Assembly (NCBI RefSeq): GCF_034351645.1
Contig: NZ_CP133782.1
Location: 1,555,001 to 1,619,000 of the forward strand
Reading direction: 5' to 3'
Length of the DNA stretch: 64,000 nucleotides
Source: Pseudomonas sp. DC1.2
GTDB lineage: Bacteria > Pseudomonadota > Gammaproteobacteria > Pseudomonadales > Pseudomonadaceae
Below are positions 8,494 through 17,475 of this stretch, in pieces. The notes beneath the pieces are model-generated. The model was not told the origin of the DNA. It worked only from the letters and a program-made list of their open reading frames with translations, and made no database searches. Each line of letters opens with the position of its first letter. The stretch's first letter is position 1. A program made the position numbers and the translations under genes.

Positions 8494-9360
8494 ATGGGCT
8501 ATCTACTTTTTGTCACGCTGATTCAGGCGTTTTCCTTCAGTCTGATCGGCGAATACCTGGCCGGGCATGTCGACAGTTATTTCGCGGTGCTGGTGCGCGT
8601 GTTATTGGCGGGGCTGGTGTTTGTTCCGTTGACCCGCTGGCGCTCGGTTGAGCCGGCGTTCATGCGCGGCATGTTGCTGATCGGTGCGTTGCAGTTCGGC
8701 GTGACCTACGTTTGCCTGTACCTGAGTTTTCGGGTGCTGACGGTGCCTGAAGTGTTGCTCTTCACCATCCTCACGCCGTTGCACGTGACCTTGATCGAAG
8801 ACGCGCTCAACCGGCGCTTCAACCCGTGGGCGTTGGTGGCGGCGCTGGTGGCTGTACTCGGTGCGGCAGTGATTCGCTACGACCGGATCAACCCGGACTT
8901 CTTCATGGGGTTCCTGCTGCTGCAACTGGCCAACTTCACTTACGCCGCCGGGCAAGTGCTTTATAAACATCTGGTGGCGCGATACCCGAGCGATTTACCG
9001 CATTACCGACGTTTCGGCTATTTCTACCTGGGGGCGTTAGCGGTGGCATTGCCGGCGTTTCTGCTATTCGGCAAACAGAACTTCCTGCCCGAGGCACCAC
9101 TGCAATGGGGCGTTCTGGTGTTCCTTGGGCTAGTTTCTACGGCACTGGGGCTTTACTGGTGGAACAAAGGCGCGTGCCTGGTGAATGGCGGCACGCTGGC
9201 GGTGATGAACAATCTGCATGTGCCGGTGGGGTTGCTGATCAATTTGTTGATTTGGAATCAGCATGAAGAGCTGGGACGGCTGTTCCTCGGCGGGGCGGTG
9301 ATTTTGGCGGCGGTGTGGGTCAGTCGGTTGGGCATACGCCGATTGGCAGTCGCACCCTGA
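8494..9360 (+). CDS. EamA/DMT-superfamily transporter
   Basis: 288 residues from the ATG at 8494, which has GAGGCG upstream and opens directly with the first membrane helix. About ten hydrophobic helices form two EamA repeats, e.g. GYLLFVTLIQAFSFSLIGEYL and, in the second half, LQWGVLVFLGLVSTALGLYWW followed by the conserved NGGTLAVMNN. Such inner-membrane carriers export amino acids, amines or other metabolites. The CARBOXYLATE/amino acid/amine branch (RhaT-like) is the best guess. It is a single gene; a degenerate REP hairpin follows directly. Confidence 0.85.
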   Translation: MGYLLFVTLIQAFSFSLIGEYLAGHVDSYFAVLVRVLLAGLVFVPLTRWRSVEPAFMRGMLLIGALQFGVTYVCLYLSFRVLTVPEVLLFTILTPLHVTLIEDALNRRFNPWALVAALVAVLGAAVIRYDRINPDFFMGFLLLQLANFTYAAGQVLYKHLVARYPSDLPHYRRFGYFYLGALAVALPAFLLFGKQNFLPEAPLQWGVLVFLGLVSTALGLYWWNKGACLVNGGTLAVMNNLHVPVGLLINLLIWNQHEELGRLFLGGAVILAAVWVSRLGIRRLAVAP

Positions 9361-9364
9361 CCCC

Positions 9365-9393
9365 GTGCGGGAGCGAGCGGGCTCGTCCCACAG
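9365..9393. repeat. Degenerate REP element
   Basis: GTGCGGGAGCGAGCGGGCTC followed by GTCCCACAG is an imperfect copy of the Pseudomonas REP hairpin seen intact at 61855-61884. It lies between the transporter stop and the split channel fragment. Confidence 0.65.
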
Positions 9394-9404
9394 GGATTGT
9401 GGTG

Positions 9405-9780
9405 TTACATAAATTGTTTTTCCGGCGCGGGGATGTGGTTCGCGCCGAGCACCGCCGGCAGCAGTCCGGCCCGCAAATCCCCGCCACTCGGCTGTTGGTA
9501 AAGGTTCAAGCCAAACTCCTGCAACACCGCCAGCAAGTAATCGAAAATATCGCCCTGAGTCCGCTCGTAATCAGCTCACGCCGTGGTGCGGGTGAAACGG
9601 TAGATTTCCAGCGGAATGCCCTGAGCGGTGGTCTGCATCTGGCGGACCATGCAGGTCATGTTCGGCTGAATTTCGGGTCGGCTCTTGAACGTCTTGAGGC
9701 CGAAGTTATTCAGGAAGCCATCGCGGCGACGAGCGATGGCGCAGGAAATGGTTTGCTCAGGTCGGTGCAGTATTAAGTTG
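9405..9780 (-). pseudogene. C-terminal fragment of a YbdG-type mechanosensitive channel
   Basis: Reading the minus strand gives a frame ending at 9405 that matches the C-terminus of YbdG/MscS-family channels: RRRDGFLNNFGLKTFK, then MTCMVRQMQTTAQGIPLEIY, then QGDIFDYLLAVLQEFGLNLY and QQPSGGDL. A TGA interrupts it where TGG is expected after FTRTTA. The N-terminal part of the same gene lies at 16768-17475, also on the minus strand. About 7 kb of foreign genes were therefore inserted in the channel gene, and a central ~70-80 codons are missing. No start codon belongs to this piece. Confidence 0.78.
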
Positions 9781-9964
9781 GCGTGCCTGGCTTTTCAGGG
9801 TTAGCCTCACGTGCTTTCGCTATCAGCCGCGCTTGGCGCCTGCGCCAACCTGTCCCAGGATGCTGCATGATCCAAGAAGAAATTCTGGAGTGTTGAGAGC
9901 GATCGAGGTACTCATGCGGAGATTCTGTAGCCTGACCCGAAACGGATACCGGTATCCGTTAGCA

Positions 9965-10507
9965 TCACTCCTCATTGTTATGGATCACGACCAGCAATTG
10001 CGCCTGCTTCTCCCCAACTGAACGTATCCGATGCGGTTTTTGTGCGTTGAAATGCAGTGCATCCCCGCAATTGAGAATCACCCGTTCATTCATGAAGTCC
10101 ACCTCGACTTCGCCCTCGTGGACAAATAAGAATTCTTCACCAAGGTGTTCTTTGAATGTCGAATCGCCGAAGGTCGCAGGGGGGCGAATGATGAATGGCA
10201 GCAGGGTAAGGTCTGCGACTCTGTGGGCCAATACAGCATAGTCAGCACTGTGGCCGTTAGACGATAGCGATTGGCGCTCGTTGCTTCTGACCAGGCTATA
10301 GCTGGCTTGTGAGGTGGATCCTTCAGCAAAAAGCTCTTCGACACTCACGTTAAACGCCGTCGCGAGCTTTAAGGCTGCTGCAATCGACGGCGTGTTCAAC
10401 CCTCTTTCCAACTTGGACAGGTAACTCTTGGTCATACCCGTCTTTTCGGAAAGTGTCTCAAGGGTCATCCCCAGCCGTTTTCTTAGTATTTTCAGTCGGA
10501 TAGACAT
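9965..10507 (-). CDS. XRE-family regulator with C-terminal cupin domain
   Basis: 180 residues. The N-terminal HTH (about 5-60) is LRKRLGMTLETLSEKTGMTKSYLSKLERGLNTPS. The C-terminal ~110-178 is a cupin beta barrel (GEEFLFVHEGEVEVDF, then LNCGDALHFNAQKPHRIRSV). Such HTH-cupin proteins sense small metabolites and usually control the adjacent divergent operon. Here that operon is the class II aldolase / lyase / oxygenase group starting at 10654. A perfect palindrome in the shared intergenic region is a candidate operator. It is the first gene of the island that splits the channel gene. Confidence 0.88.
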   Translation of the reverse strand: MSIRLKILRKRLGMTLETLSEKTGMTKSYLSKLERGLNTPSIAAALKLATAFNVSVEELFAEGSTSQASYSLVRSNERQSLSSNGHSADYAVLAHRVADLTLLPFIIRPPATFGDSTFKEHLGEEFLFVHEGEVEVDFMNERVILNCGDALHFNAQKPHRIRSVGEKQAQLLVVIHNNEE

Positions 10508-10538
10508 CTACTATTTCCGTAAAAGAAAAGTTTCACAG

Positions 10539-10567
10539 TTGACAATGACACAATTTGTCATATATCT
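10539..10567 (+). promoter_or_regulatory. Promoter with palindromic operator for the aldolase operon
   Basis: TTGACA at 10539-10544 is a consensus -35, and ATATCT at 10562-10567 is a possible -10 at 17 bases. The spacer is filled by the palindrome TGACACAATTTGTCA (10546-10560). A half site TGTGTCA follows at about 10573. A dimer of the divergent XRE-cupin protein bound here would block RNA polymerase. Confidence 0.55.
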
Positions 10568-10653
10568 TCGTTTGTGTCATGCGTACTCTACCCGATCACC
10601 AGCGACACTGCTGGTAGCACCGTTGACGGCGTACTTAAGGGTGTCTTCTAAGG

Positions 10654-11442
10654 ATGGAAATGGCCAAGACATTAGCATTACCAAAGGATCAGCTTGTCAA
10701 GCAGGCCCTTGCAGAGATGCAAAGCAACCTGGCTGACAATACATGGACTGAGCGGGAGAAGCTGGCGTTGACGTGCCGAATTCTCTATGAAAACGGCCAC
10801 GATTCTGGCCTCTCGGGGCAGATTACGACCCGTGGCCCCGAGCCTGGTACGTACTACACCCAACAGTTAGGTCTGGGCTTCGACGAAATAACCGCAAGTA
10901 ATTTGCTTCTGGTTAATGAAGATCTTGAGGTCCTTGAAGGCTGCGGTATGCCTAACCCCGCTAACCGTTTTCACAGTTGGGTATATCGCGCCCGCGCAGA
11001 TGTGATGTGCATGATCCATACCCATCCGACCCATATTGCGGCGCTCTCAATGCTCGAACTGCCTTTGGTCGTTTCGCACATGGATATGTGTCCGCTTTAC
11101 GACGATTGCGCCTTTTTAGAACACTGGCCCGGTATACCGGTTGGGAATGAGGAGGGAGAGCTCATCACCCGCGCACTCGGCGAGAAGCGGGCGGTTTTGC
11201 TTGCCCATCACGGCCAGCTGTCTACAGGGAGAACAATCGAGGAAGCTTGTGTTACCGCACTGCTGATCGAGCGCGCCGCCAAGCTGCAATTGCTGGCCAG
11301 CGCGGCAGGCGAAATCAAGCCCATCCAACCGGAATTAGGACAGGAAGCTCACGATTGGATTTCCAAGCCCAAGCGCCACGGCGCAGCATTTAACTACTAT
11401 GCGCGGCAAGTTCTGCGTCGGCATGCCGGCTGCCTGAGCTGA
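10654..11442 (+). CDS. Class II aldolase/adducin-family protein
   Basis: 262 residues of the class II aldolase fold. Zinc ligands are the His pair in MIHTHPTHIAAL and the later His in LLAHHGQLSTGRTIEEA, with GLSGQITTR and GLGFDEITASNLL earlier. The family includes sugar-phosphate aldolases, decarboxylases and unassigned enzymes. The closest pattern is the subgroup of unassigned aldolases with a long C-terminus, not fuculose-phosphate aldolase. Two starts are possible, ATG 10654 and ATG 10660; the second is better spaced from AAGGA. It begins the island operon and is followed, 28 bases on, by the IS-broken DapA-type gene. Confidence 0.85.
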   Translation: MEMAKTLALPKDQLVKQALAEMQSNLADNTWTEREKLALTCRILYENGHDSGLSGQITTRGPEPGTYYTQQLGLGFDEITASNLLLVNEDLEVLEGCGMPNPANRFHSWVYRARADVMCMIHTHPTHIAALSMLELPLVVSHMDMCPLYDDCAFLEHWPGIPVGNEEGELITRALGEKRAVLLAHHGQLSTGRTIEEACVTALLIERAAKLQLLASAAGEIKPIQPELGQEAHDWISKPKRHGAAFNYYARQVLRRHAGCLS

Positions 11443-11556
11443 ACCAATCCATTTGCTTTACTGGAGAGACATGATGTCTACCCCTTCCATACTGGACGAG
11501 CCCCCTGAAAGACAGGACACCGTTTCCCCCTTAACATAAGGGATAGGCAAACGACT

Positions 11557-11949
11557 GTGTATATGACTAATAGAAACGATAAGGGTGGGGAGCTTTTGGG
11601 TCAGGAGCGGCGTCGCCGCTGGAGCCCGGAGCAAAAACTGGCCATGGTTCGCGAGAGCCTGCAACCGGGGCAAAGCGTCTCGGTGGTGGCTCGACAGAAT
11701 GGCGTGAATGCCAACCAGTTGTTTCAGTGGCGCAAGCTCTATCAGAGCGGCAGTCTCTCGGCTGTCAGTGCTGGGGAGAGCGTGGTGCCCGCTTCCGAGC
11801 TGGCCGATGCGCTCAAGCAGATCCGCGAGCTACAGCGCATGCTTGGCAAGAAAACCATGCAGGTCGAGATCCTTCAGGAAGCTGTGGAGATTGCTCGGTC
11901 GCGAAAATGGATTGCGCACTCACCCTTGTTGCCGGGGGACGACCAGTGA
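11557..11949 (+). CDS. IS3-family transposase OrfA
   Basis: 130 residues. An N-terminal HTH ([20 protein letters not shown], then [21 protein letters not shown]) is followed by a leucine-zipper-like coil ([20 protein letters not shown], then [11 protein letters not shown]). This is the DNA-end-binding subunit of IS3-family elements. Its stop overlaps the GTG of orfB (GTGA at 11946-11949). A -1 frameshift within the overlap of open frames could make the OrfAB fusion transposase. It lies inside the DapA-type gene. Confidence 0.9.
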   Translation: MYMTNRNDKGGELLGQERRRRWSPEQKLAMVRESLQPGQSVSVVARQNGVNANQLFQWRKLYQSGSLSAVSAGESVVPASELADALKQIRELQRMLGKKTMQVEILQEAVEIARSRKWIAHSPLLPGDDQ

Positions 11950-12779
11950 AGCTGATCAGTGAAAGTCTCGGTGTAGCGCGCTCGCAATTGACGGTTCGAC
12001 TCAACCCAAATGCTCAGGTCGAGCGGCGTCGCCCTGCGCTGGACGATGCCGCACTGGTCGAAGAAATTCAGGCTGAAGTGAGTGAACTGCCCAGCTACGG
12101 GTACCGCCGTGTGTGGGGGTTGCTGCGTCGTCGGCGTGAAAAGCAGAGTCAGGCGCCGATCAACGTCAAGCGGGTTTATCGCGTCATGCGCGATCATCAG
12201 TTGCTGCTGGAGCGACGGATTAAACAACCGGGTGTGGCACGCCGTCACGAAGGCCGAATTGCCGTGGCCACCAGCGATACCCGGTGGTGCTCGGACGGGT
12301 TTGAGTTTCGCTGTGATGATAACGCCAAGCTGAGCGTGACCTTTGCCCTGGACTGCTGCGACCGCGAAGCCATCGGTTGGGTGGCCAGCCCGACCGGGTA
12401 CAGCGGCGACGATATCCGTGATCTGATGCTGGAGGCGGTGGAAAAACGCTTCGGTGAAGAGGCGCCTGCCACCCCGGTGCAATGGCTGAGCGACAATGGC
12501 TCGGCCTACATCGCTGAACAGACACGCCAGTTTGCCCGACAGATCGGTTTGCAACCGGTGACCACACCGGTGCGTAGCCCGCAGAGCAACGGCATGGCCG
12601 AGAGCTTCGTCAAAACGATGAAACGCGACTACGTCGCGCACATGCCCAAACCTGACCGGGAAACAGCCTTGCGTAACCTGACGATTGCCTTTGAGCATTA
12701 CAACGAGGAGCATCCGCACAGCGCGCTGAAATACCGTTCACCACGGGAGTTTAGGCGTTTGGCAGCGGCATCAATTTAA
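11946..12779 (+). CDS. IS3-family transposase OrfB (DDE integrase)
   Basis: 277 residues from the GTG at 11946; the frame is open further upstream, as expected for frameshift fusion. The rve integrase core has the three catalytic acids: Asp in [10 protein letters not shown], Asp in [11 protein letters not shown] and Glu in [16 protein letters not shown], spaced as in IS2. It ends with the [18 protein letters not shown] motif of the family. It catalyses circularisation and insertion of the element. Confidence 0.92.
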   Translation: MKLISESLGVARSQLTVRLNPNAQVERRRPALDDAALVEEIQAEVSELPSYGYRRVWGLLRRRREKQSQAPINVKRVYRVMRDHQLLLERRIKQPGVARRHEGRIAVATSDTRWCSDGFEFRCDDNAKLSVTFALDCCDREAIGWVASPTGYSGDDIRDLMLEAVEKRFGEEAPATPVQWLSDNGSAYIAEQTRQFARQIGLQPVTTPVRSPQSNGMAESFVKTMKRDYVAHMPKPDRETALRNLTIAFEHYNEEHPHSALKYRSPREFRRLAAASI

Positions 12780-13912
12780 CGGGGTGCAGGTGTCCGGTTT
12801 GATAGGGGCCAGTCCACATACATGGAATCATCGGTTACACCATTACCCCCTTTACTTCTAATGGAGAGGGCATTGAGCTCGATGCGCTTGGCCGCTCAAT
12901 TGATCGCCTGATCAGCGGCGGCGTCCACGCAATTGCGCCATTGGGCAGCACCGGTGAGGGTGCTTACCTGAGTGATACGGAATGGGATCAAGTCGCTGAG
13001 TTCAGTATTTCTCATGTTGCCAAGCGCGTGCCCACTATAGTCAGCGTGTCGGACTTGACCACTGCTAACGCTGTACGACGGGCGCGCTTTGCCGAAGCTC
13101 ATGGCGCCGATGCCGTCATGGTGCTCCCGTCATCATATTGGAAGCTGAGCGAGCAGGAAATCCTGCAGCATTATCAAACTATTGGCGACGCCATAAGTTT
13201 ACCAATCATGCTTTATAACAACCCGGCTGTTAGTGGCACCGACATGTCGGTGGAACTTATTTTACGGATTTTCGATACCGTGGAAAACGTAACAATGGTC
13301 AAAGAGAGCACTGGCGATATTCAGAGAATGCACAAACTGCACCTTCTCGGAGAACGTCGGGTGCCATTCTATAATGGTTGCAATCCGCTGGCCTTGGAAG
13401 CGTTCGCAGCTGGCGCTGTAGGCTGGTGTACTGCGGCACCCAACCTAATAGCTGACTTGAATGGGGCACTTTATAGAGCAATTCTCGATAATGAGTTAGG
13501 TAGTGCCCGCGAGCTATTCTACCAGCAGCTGCCATTGCTGGACTTCATACTCAAAGGCGGATTGCCCGCGACCATCAAGGCGGGTCTCCGCATGACCGGG
13601 CTAGAGGCCGGAGATCCACGGCTGCCTGTGTCTGCATTAAGTGAGGTTGCCTGTTTTGAACTACGCGGTTTACTGGCTAAATTGCTATAAGACAAACTTA
13701 TACGCTGGGTGAGTCATCGCCCCAACATTGCTCCATAGTTTTAGCAACAATATTAGGCGGGATAAGCTTTATCAACCTGACATGAATGACTGCTTAAATT
13801 CAATTTAAACCGTTGGCCCGTGCTTGCAGCGCCTGCGAGCAATATGGGCTTTCGCCCCTACCCAAAAGATCAATGGGCTGCATACTTATGGAGCGCCATT
13901 GTTTTGCGTGGG

Positions 13913-13918
13913 TATAAT
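13913..13918 (+). promoter_or_regulatory. Likely -10 box of the oxygenase operon
   Basis: TATAAT lies 33 bases before the GTG at 13951, in a 260-base gap after the DapA-type gene. No good -35 is seen at 16-18 bases. It may give the oxygenase, TSUP and reductase genes transcription independent of the IS-disrupted upstream part. Confidence 0.4.
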
Positions 13919-13950
13919 ATTTTTATACTGACCGAAGATAGGAAGTAATA

Positions 13951-14862
13951 GTGACGTCGCTTAATCAGAGCTTTGGCGAAAACAATCATGTGGGCGCGAT
14001 GCTCAAAAAACTATCAGGTCTGTGGGCTAACAGGGCGGCTATCAATAAAGCACCCTTGATGTATTCTGCACTGGCGTTCGACCCTAACAAAGATGACTAC
14101 AGTGAATCGCTGCTGCCCTTCAAAGACCATGAAGTGTGGCTCGAAGCCCCCGCTCATATTCGATCCAAATGCCTGTCATATGCTTGGATCATTTACAACA
14201 TGAAAACCATCTATATTGAATGCGATATCGTTACACCCGTATGCGAAGACCTGATCAAGTCACCTCCCTCCGACTCAAGCAACAGAGAGGTTATTCAGGA
14301 GGCCATGGCCGAAGCATTGTTGGATGAAGCCCTGCATACGAAGATGTCACTGTCCGCCTGTAACTATATCTATAAAATGCGCGGTATCGACTACTTTGAT
14401 TTCACAGATTTCAACTTGGTAAAATGGCAGCGGGATATTTTGTCATCCTGCACGGCAGCATGGGAACGACGGCTAACTCGATTCGGAATTGCCTGCGCCA
14501 GCGAAACATTAATAACGGACTATCTGAAAACCATGTCGGAAGACACCTCTATCCAGCCCATCTGTCATGAGGTCACAAGCGCTCACGCTATGGATGAATG
14601 GAGTCACTCAAGCGTGTTCAGCTTGGTCGCGACCGACATCGTCCAGGGCTTGGGTCGCAATGAACGAGACTACCTGCGAGCGATTATTACTAAAACGGTA
14701 AGCATGTTTGCTGATAATGAGCTTGGCGCATGGGAGAAAGCATTCTCGATGGTTGGTCTGCAAAATCACAAAGAATTACTACGTGATACCCAGTCTTTGG
14801 ATGGAGTACACATCTATACGGGCTCTGTTGAATCGTTGATTGATCGTATAGGGTTGAACTGA
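13951..14862 (+). CDS. AurF-like diiron N-oxygenase
   Basis: 303 residues, GTG start with AGGAAG upstream. The ligand pattern is that of the AurF p-aminobenzoate N-oxygenase family: EAMAEALLDEALHTKMS and, later, ICHEVTSAHAMDEWSHSSVF (Glu, His, Asp-Glu, His spacing of a diiron site). An early Glu lies in YNMKTIYIECDIV. Relatives oxidise amines to hydroxylamine, nitroso or nitro groups; AurF makes p-nitrobenzoate, and others serve in mangotoxin or fragin-type pathways. The two following genes, a permease and a ferredoxin-type reductase, suit it as exporter and electron donor. Codon use is more AT-rich than the flanks, a sign of transfer. The substrate is unknown. Confidence 0.78.
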   Translation: MTSLNQSFGENNHVGAMLKKLSGLWANRAAINKAPLMYSALAFDPNKDDYSESLLPFKDHEVWLEAPAHIRSKCLSYAWIIYNMKTIYIECDIVTPVCEDLIKSPPSDSSNREVIQEAMAEALLDEALHTKMSLSACNYIYKMRGIDYFDFTDFNLVKWQRDILSSCTAAWERRLTRFGIACASETLITDYLKTMSEDTSIQPICHEVTSAHAMDEWSHSSVFSLVATDIVQGLGRNERDYLRAIITKTVSMFADNELGAWEKAFSMVGLQNHKELLRDTQSLDGVHIYTGSVESLIDRIGLN

Positions 14863-14864
14863 TA

Positions 14865-15641
14865 ATGGATGCTTTACATTTCCAAGAGATGTTTGGGGTT
14901 TCTCTCTATGTTGTTCTTTTTCTTATAGCCGGCGCTACTGTTGCCGGTTTTATCGATTCGATTTGCGGTGGAGGCGGTCTGATATCCGTTCCCGTGCTAC
15001 TGCTCGCCGGGTTTACACCTGCTGAAGCCATAGCCGCCAATAAACTTCAAGGTACATTGGGTGGGCTTGCCTCAACCCACTATTATTTAAATAAGAAAAT
15101 TATTGAATGGGCAGTGCTGAAAAAAATGACCATTGGTTCCCTTCTAGGCGGGGCACTGGGCACGTTAATGGTTTATTTTGTTGGTAACGGTTTTATGGAG
15201 ACCGCGCTCCCAATAATGTTGGTAGCCATGGCGTTCTATTTTGCGTTTTCCTCCAAAGTCAGTGATGTAGGCGGAAAAGCAGTTATGCCTATATCTATGC
15301 TGGGAGCGTCAGTCATCCCTTGTATTGGACTATATGACGGCTTCTTTGGCCCAGGAGCCGGCACATTTTACTTGATGGCTTTGGTTTCGCTGGGTGGGAT
15401 GGCGATGACTCACGCGGTCGCCTATTCTAGAGTTTTGAATTTATTCAGTAACGCTATATCGCTACTGATTTTTATTTTGCTCGGGAAAATGGTTTGGGTC
15501 GCTGGTTTCGCCATGTCAATAGGTGAAGTTGCAGGTGTTTACTTGGGCTCACATCTGGTCCAGAAAAACGGTGCCAAACTCGTAAAGCCATTAGTTGTTG
15601 TTGCCTGCATTGGCATGGCAATTAAATCCATTTATAGTTGA
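14865..15641 (+). CDS. TSUP-family (TauE/SafE) membrane permease
   Basis: 258 residues, about eight membrane helices in two repeats. The family signature FIDSICGGGGLISVPVLLLAGF lies in the first helix pair, and its echo GLYDGFFGPGAGTFYLMALVSL in the second. TSUP carriers move sulfite, sulfonates, organic acids or phosphonates across the inner membrane. It starts two bases after the oxygenase stop, so the genes are coupled. Here it may export the oxygenase product or import its precursor. Confidence 0.88.
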   Translation: MDALHFQEMFGVSLYVVLFLIAGATVAGFIDSICGGGGLISVPVLLLAGFTPAEAIAANKLQGTLGGLASTHYYLNKKIIEWAVLKKMTIGSLLGGALGTLMVYFVGNGFMETALPIMLVAMAFYFAFSSKVSDVGGKAVMPISMLGASVIPCIGLYDGFFGPGAGTFYLMALVSLGGMAMTHAVAYSRVLNLFSNAISLLIFILLGKMVWVAGFAMSIGEVAGVYLGSHLVQKNGAKLVKPLVVVACIGMAIKSIYS

Positions 15642-15647
15642 TGACTT

Positions 15648-16682
15648 ATGCATAATAGAAGTTTCCTGCGCTGTGAGAACGTCACTCAAGATACTGCTTC
15701 GGTCAGGACATTCGCTTTGCGCGTGCTCGCAAAAGAAATGGCCGAGCAATGTGATATGGGTAAATATTTGATTTTAGAACTACCTGATCAAGACGGCGTT
15801 ATTCAGCAGCGTAATTATTCGATAGTCGGTAGGCCCGAGGCAGATTTGGTTGAGATATCGGTCAAAGACACTGGCAGGTCAGGCATATCGAGTCAGCTTC
15901 ATTCAAAGGTGGTCGTAGATTCATTGCTGCTCTCTGCGGGAGTGGGCGGCGCTATCACTGTAGACAGCTTGGCAGATGTGCAAAAGGTCGCCATGTTTGC
16001 AGGGGGCATTGGTATAACTTTACCCCTGGCGCTCATACGCCAACTGGACATGCGGGCCAAGAAAAAAATATGGACTCCGAGCGTTCAACTGTTTGTATCA
16101 GTGCCTTCACTTGTAGAACTTCCTTACCTGGATGAGCTTTTGGCGATGGCACTTTCGAGCGCATGGCTCGACGTAAGAATTTTTTTGACGCAGGAAAAGT
16201 TTGTCAGTGACTCCAAGCTTTTTACCTCAGGTAGGCCGCAGCGAGCTGATTACAAGGAAATGAGTGTTCCGGATATTGCCGTGATTTGCGGAAGCAAAGG
16301 TTTTGTGTCGGAAAATCGTGATGTCCTGAATCACTTGTTTCCGGAAACAAAACTACTGATAGAGAATTTCACCCAGGTTTCTGACCACGTGAGGCATTCC
16401 GCAGACGGGGATGAGGCGTCATGTAATGTCACTGTCTACGGAACTGATCAGCAGCATCAATTTTCTAAGGGGGTCACTCTACTTGGCGAGTTTGATCGAT
16501 GTCATCTGAAGATCAAAAGCCAGTGTAAATCTGGTATTTGTGGCAGTTGCAGGGTGAGACTGAGAAGTGGGTCTGTACGAAGTGATGGCGATTTTGCACT
16601 GACCCCTAGAGAGCGGGAGAATGGATATATCCTTTCATGTTGCTCTTACCCGACGAGCGAGAGTATTTGCATAGAAATATAG
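15648..16682 (+). CDS. FAD/NAD(P)H reductase with C-terminal 2Fe-2S ferredoxin domain
   Basis: 344 residues in the phthalate-dioxygenase-reductase order. First an FAD-binding barrel (QRNYSIVG is the RxYS motif), then an NAD(P) domain (MFAGGIGITLPLALI, AVICGSKGF), and last a plant-type ferredoxin domain with CKSGICGSCRVRL and a distant Cys in LSCCSYP supplying the Cys-x4-Cys-x2-Cys...Cys cluster. Such one-piece reductases feed electrons to oxygenases, so it most likely serves the AurF-like diiron enzyme two genes upstream. It is the last gene of the island, ending about 85 bases before the channel fragment resumes. Confidence 0.85.
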   Translation: MHNRSFLRCENVTQDTASVRTFALRVLAKEMAEQCDMGKYLILELPDQDGVIQQRNYSIVGRPEADLVEISVKDTGRSGISSQLHSKVVVDSLLLSAGVGGAITVDSLADVQKVAMFAGGIGITLPLALIRQLDMRAKKKIWTPSVQLFVSVPSLVELPYLDELLAMALSSAWLDVRIFLTQEKFVSDSKLFTSGRPQRADYKEMSVPDIAVICGSKGFVSENRDVLNHLFPETKLLIENFTQVSDHVRHSADGDEASCNVTVYGTDQQHQFSKGVTLLGEFDRCHLKIKSQCKSGICGSCRVRLRSGSVRSDGDFALTPRERENGYILSCCSYPTSESICIEI

Positions 16683-16767
16683 CCGCTACAGATTAGGGGG
16701 GACGTTCGCCTCGGCTAAGATATTTAGCGGAGCAATTTGGACAAGGAGCCCTCGCGTGGAGCTACTC

Positions 16768-17475
16768 AGTTCTGCACCTTGACCGTGTGTAAGGTGATGC
16801 CCACCACGTCACCATCGGCGCCAACTTGCGGCACTCAATCCAGTCGCCGCCCCGCCGCCTGTCGTTGCTGGTCAACTGCACACTGGCGACGAACGACAGC
16901 AGGGTGTCCTTGTCGACCAACAGTATCACCGCCGACATGGCGCTCAGACCCGATAGCAGTGACAGGGGTGAACGGTCGATCAGGGTGGCGACGATGGTGG
17001 TCGCGCCAAAGACGAACAACACCATTTTCGTCAGTTGCACATAGCCTTTGATGGAACGGGTGCGGGCGTGTTCGGTATGCACGTAGATGTCCAGCAGGGC
17101 GTTAAGCAATGCGCTGAGTGCCAGCACCAGAAACAGAATGGTGAAGGCCAGAGCGACGTTGCCCAGGAAGATCAGGCTGGTTTTGCCCAGCTCCGGCACC
17201 TGATAAGGGCCGAACTGGACCGCCAGTAACGGCATCATCTGCGCCAACCGGTGAAAGACTTTGTTGTGCCGCAAGCTGTTGACCCAATGCAGCGCCGGTT
17301 GGCGCCCGAGCATTTTGGTCGCGTGAAGCACAGGCAACGCGCCACTCGTCCGAGGACCAGCGCCACCACCAACAACACCATCAGCGCTAGGCTGGAATGC
17401 AGCAGTGGGTGCTGATCAAGTGCGCCCAGAGGTCTTGGGCATTGAGCCAGCGCTTTGTGATGTCCGTTAGCTAAA
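16768..17475 (-). pseudogene. N-terminal fragment of the split mechanosensitive channel gene
   Basis: On the minus strand the frame reads TDITKRWLNAQDLWAHLI, shifts to HPLLHSSLALMVLLVVAL, shifts again to PVLHATKMLGRQPALHW, and runs through the channel core to DTLLSFVASVQLTSND. A third shift follows near GDWIE, after which GADGDVVGITLHTVKVQN is in another frame and stops abruptly at about 16768. These segments match YbdG-type MscS proteins up to about two-thirds of their length. The C-terminal third is at 9405-9780. The gene is therefore dead through at least three frameshifts as well as the insertion. Confidence 0.78.

Larger units (their letters stand above)
11493..12816 (+). mobile_element. 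IS3-family (IS2-group-like) insertion sequence
   Basis: The ends are imperfect inverted repeats: left TGGACGAGCCCCCTGAAAGA, right (reverse complement) TGGACTGGCCCCTATCAAAC. Each has an inner GGACACC. The element is 1324 bases and carries orfA and orfB in overlapping frames. The flanks are CATAC on both sides (11488-11492 and 12817-12821), a 5-bp target duplication expected for IS2-like elements. Both ORFs look intact, so it may still be active. Confidence 0.9.
11471..13690 (+). pseudogene. DapA-family lyase gene interrupted by an IS element
   Basis: Removing the IS (11493-12816) and one copy of CATAC joins ATG ATG TCT ACC CCT TCC ATA to CAT GGA ATC in the same frame. This gives MMSTPSIHGIIGYTITPF followed by a full dihydrodipicolinate-synthase-family protein of about 298 residues. 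The rejoined frame runs exactly into the long open frame after the IS (GSTGEGAYLS, then IMLYNNPAVSG with the conserved Tyr, then MVKESTGD with the Schiff-base Lys). The gene body is otherwise undamaged, so the insertion is recent. The substrate is unknown; family members cleave or form 2-keto acids with pyruvate. The next in-frame ATG after the IS (12941) lacks the first strand of the barrel. Confidence 0.88.

Noticed and set aside
9315..9776. 153-residue plus-strand ORF
   Set aside because: Antisense to the channel C-terminal fragment, which has clear family motifs on the minus strand.
12941..13690. Separate short DapA-like gene starting after the IS
   Set aside because: The frame continues upstream to the IS edge and rejoins codons before the IS, so this ATG is internal to one interrupted gene.
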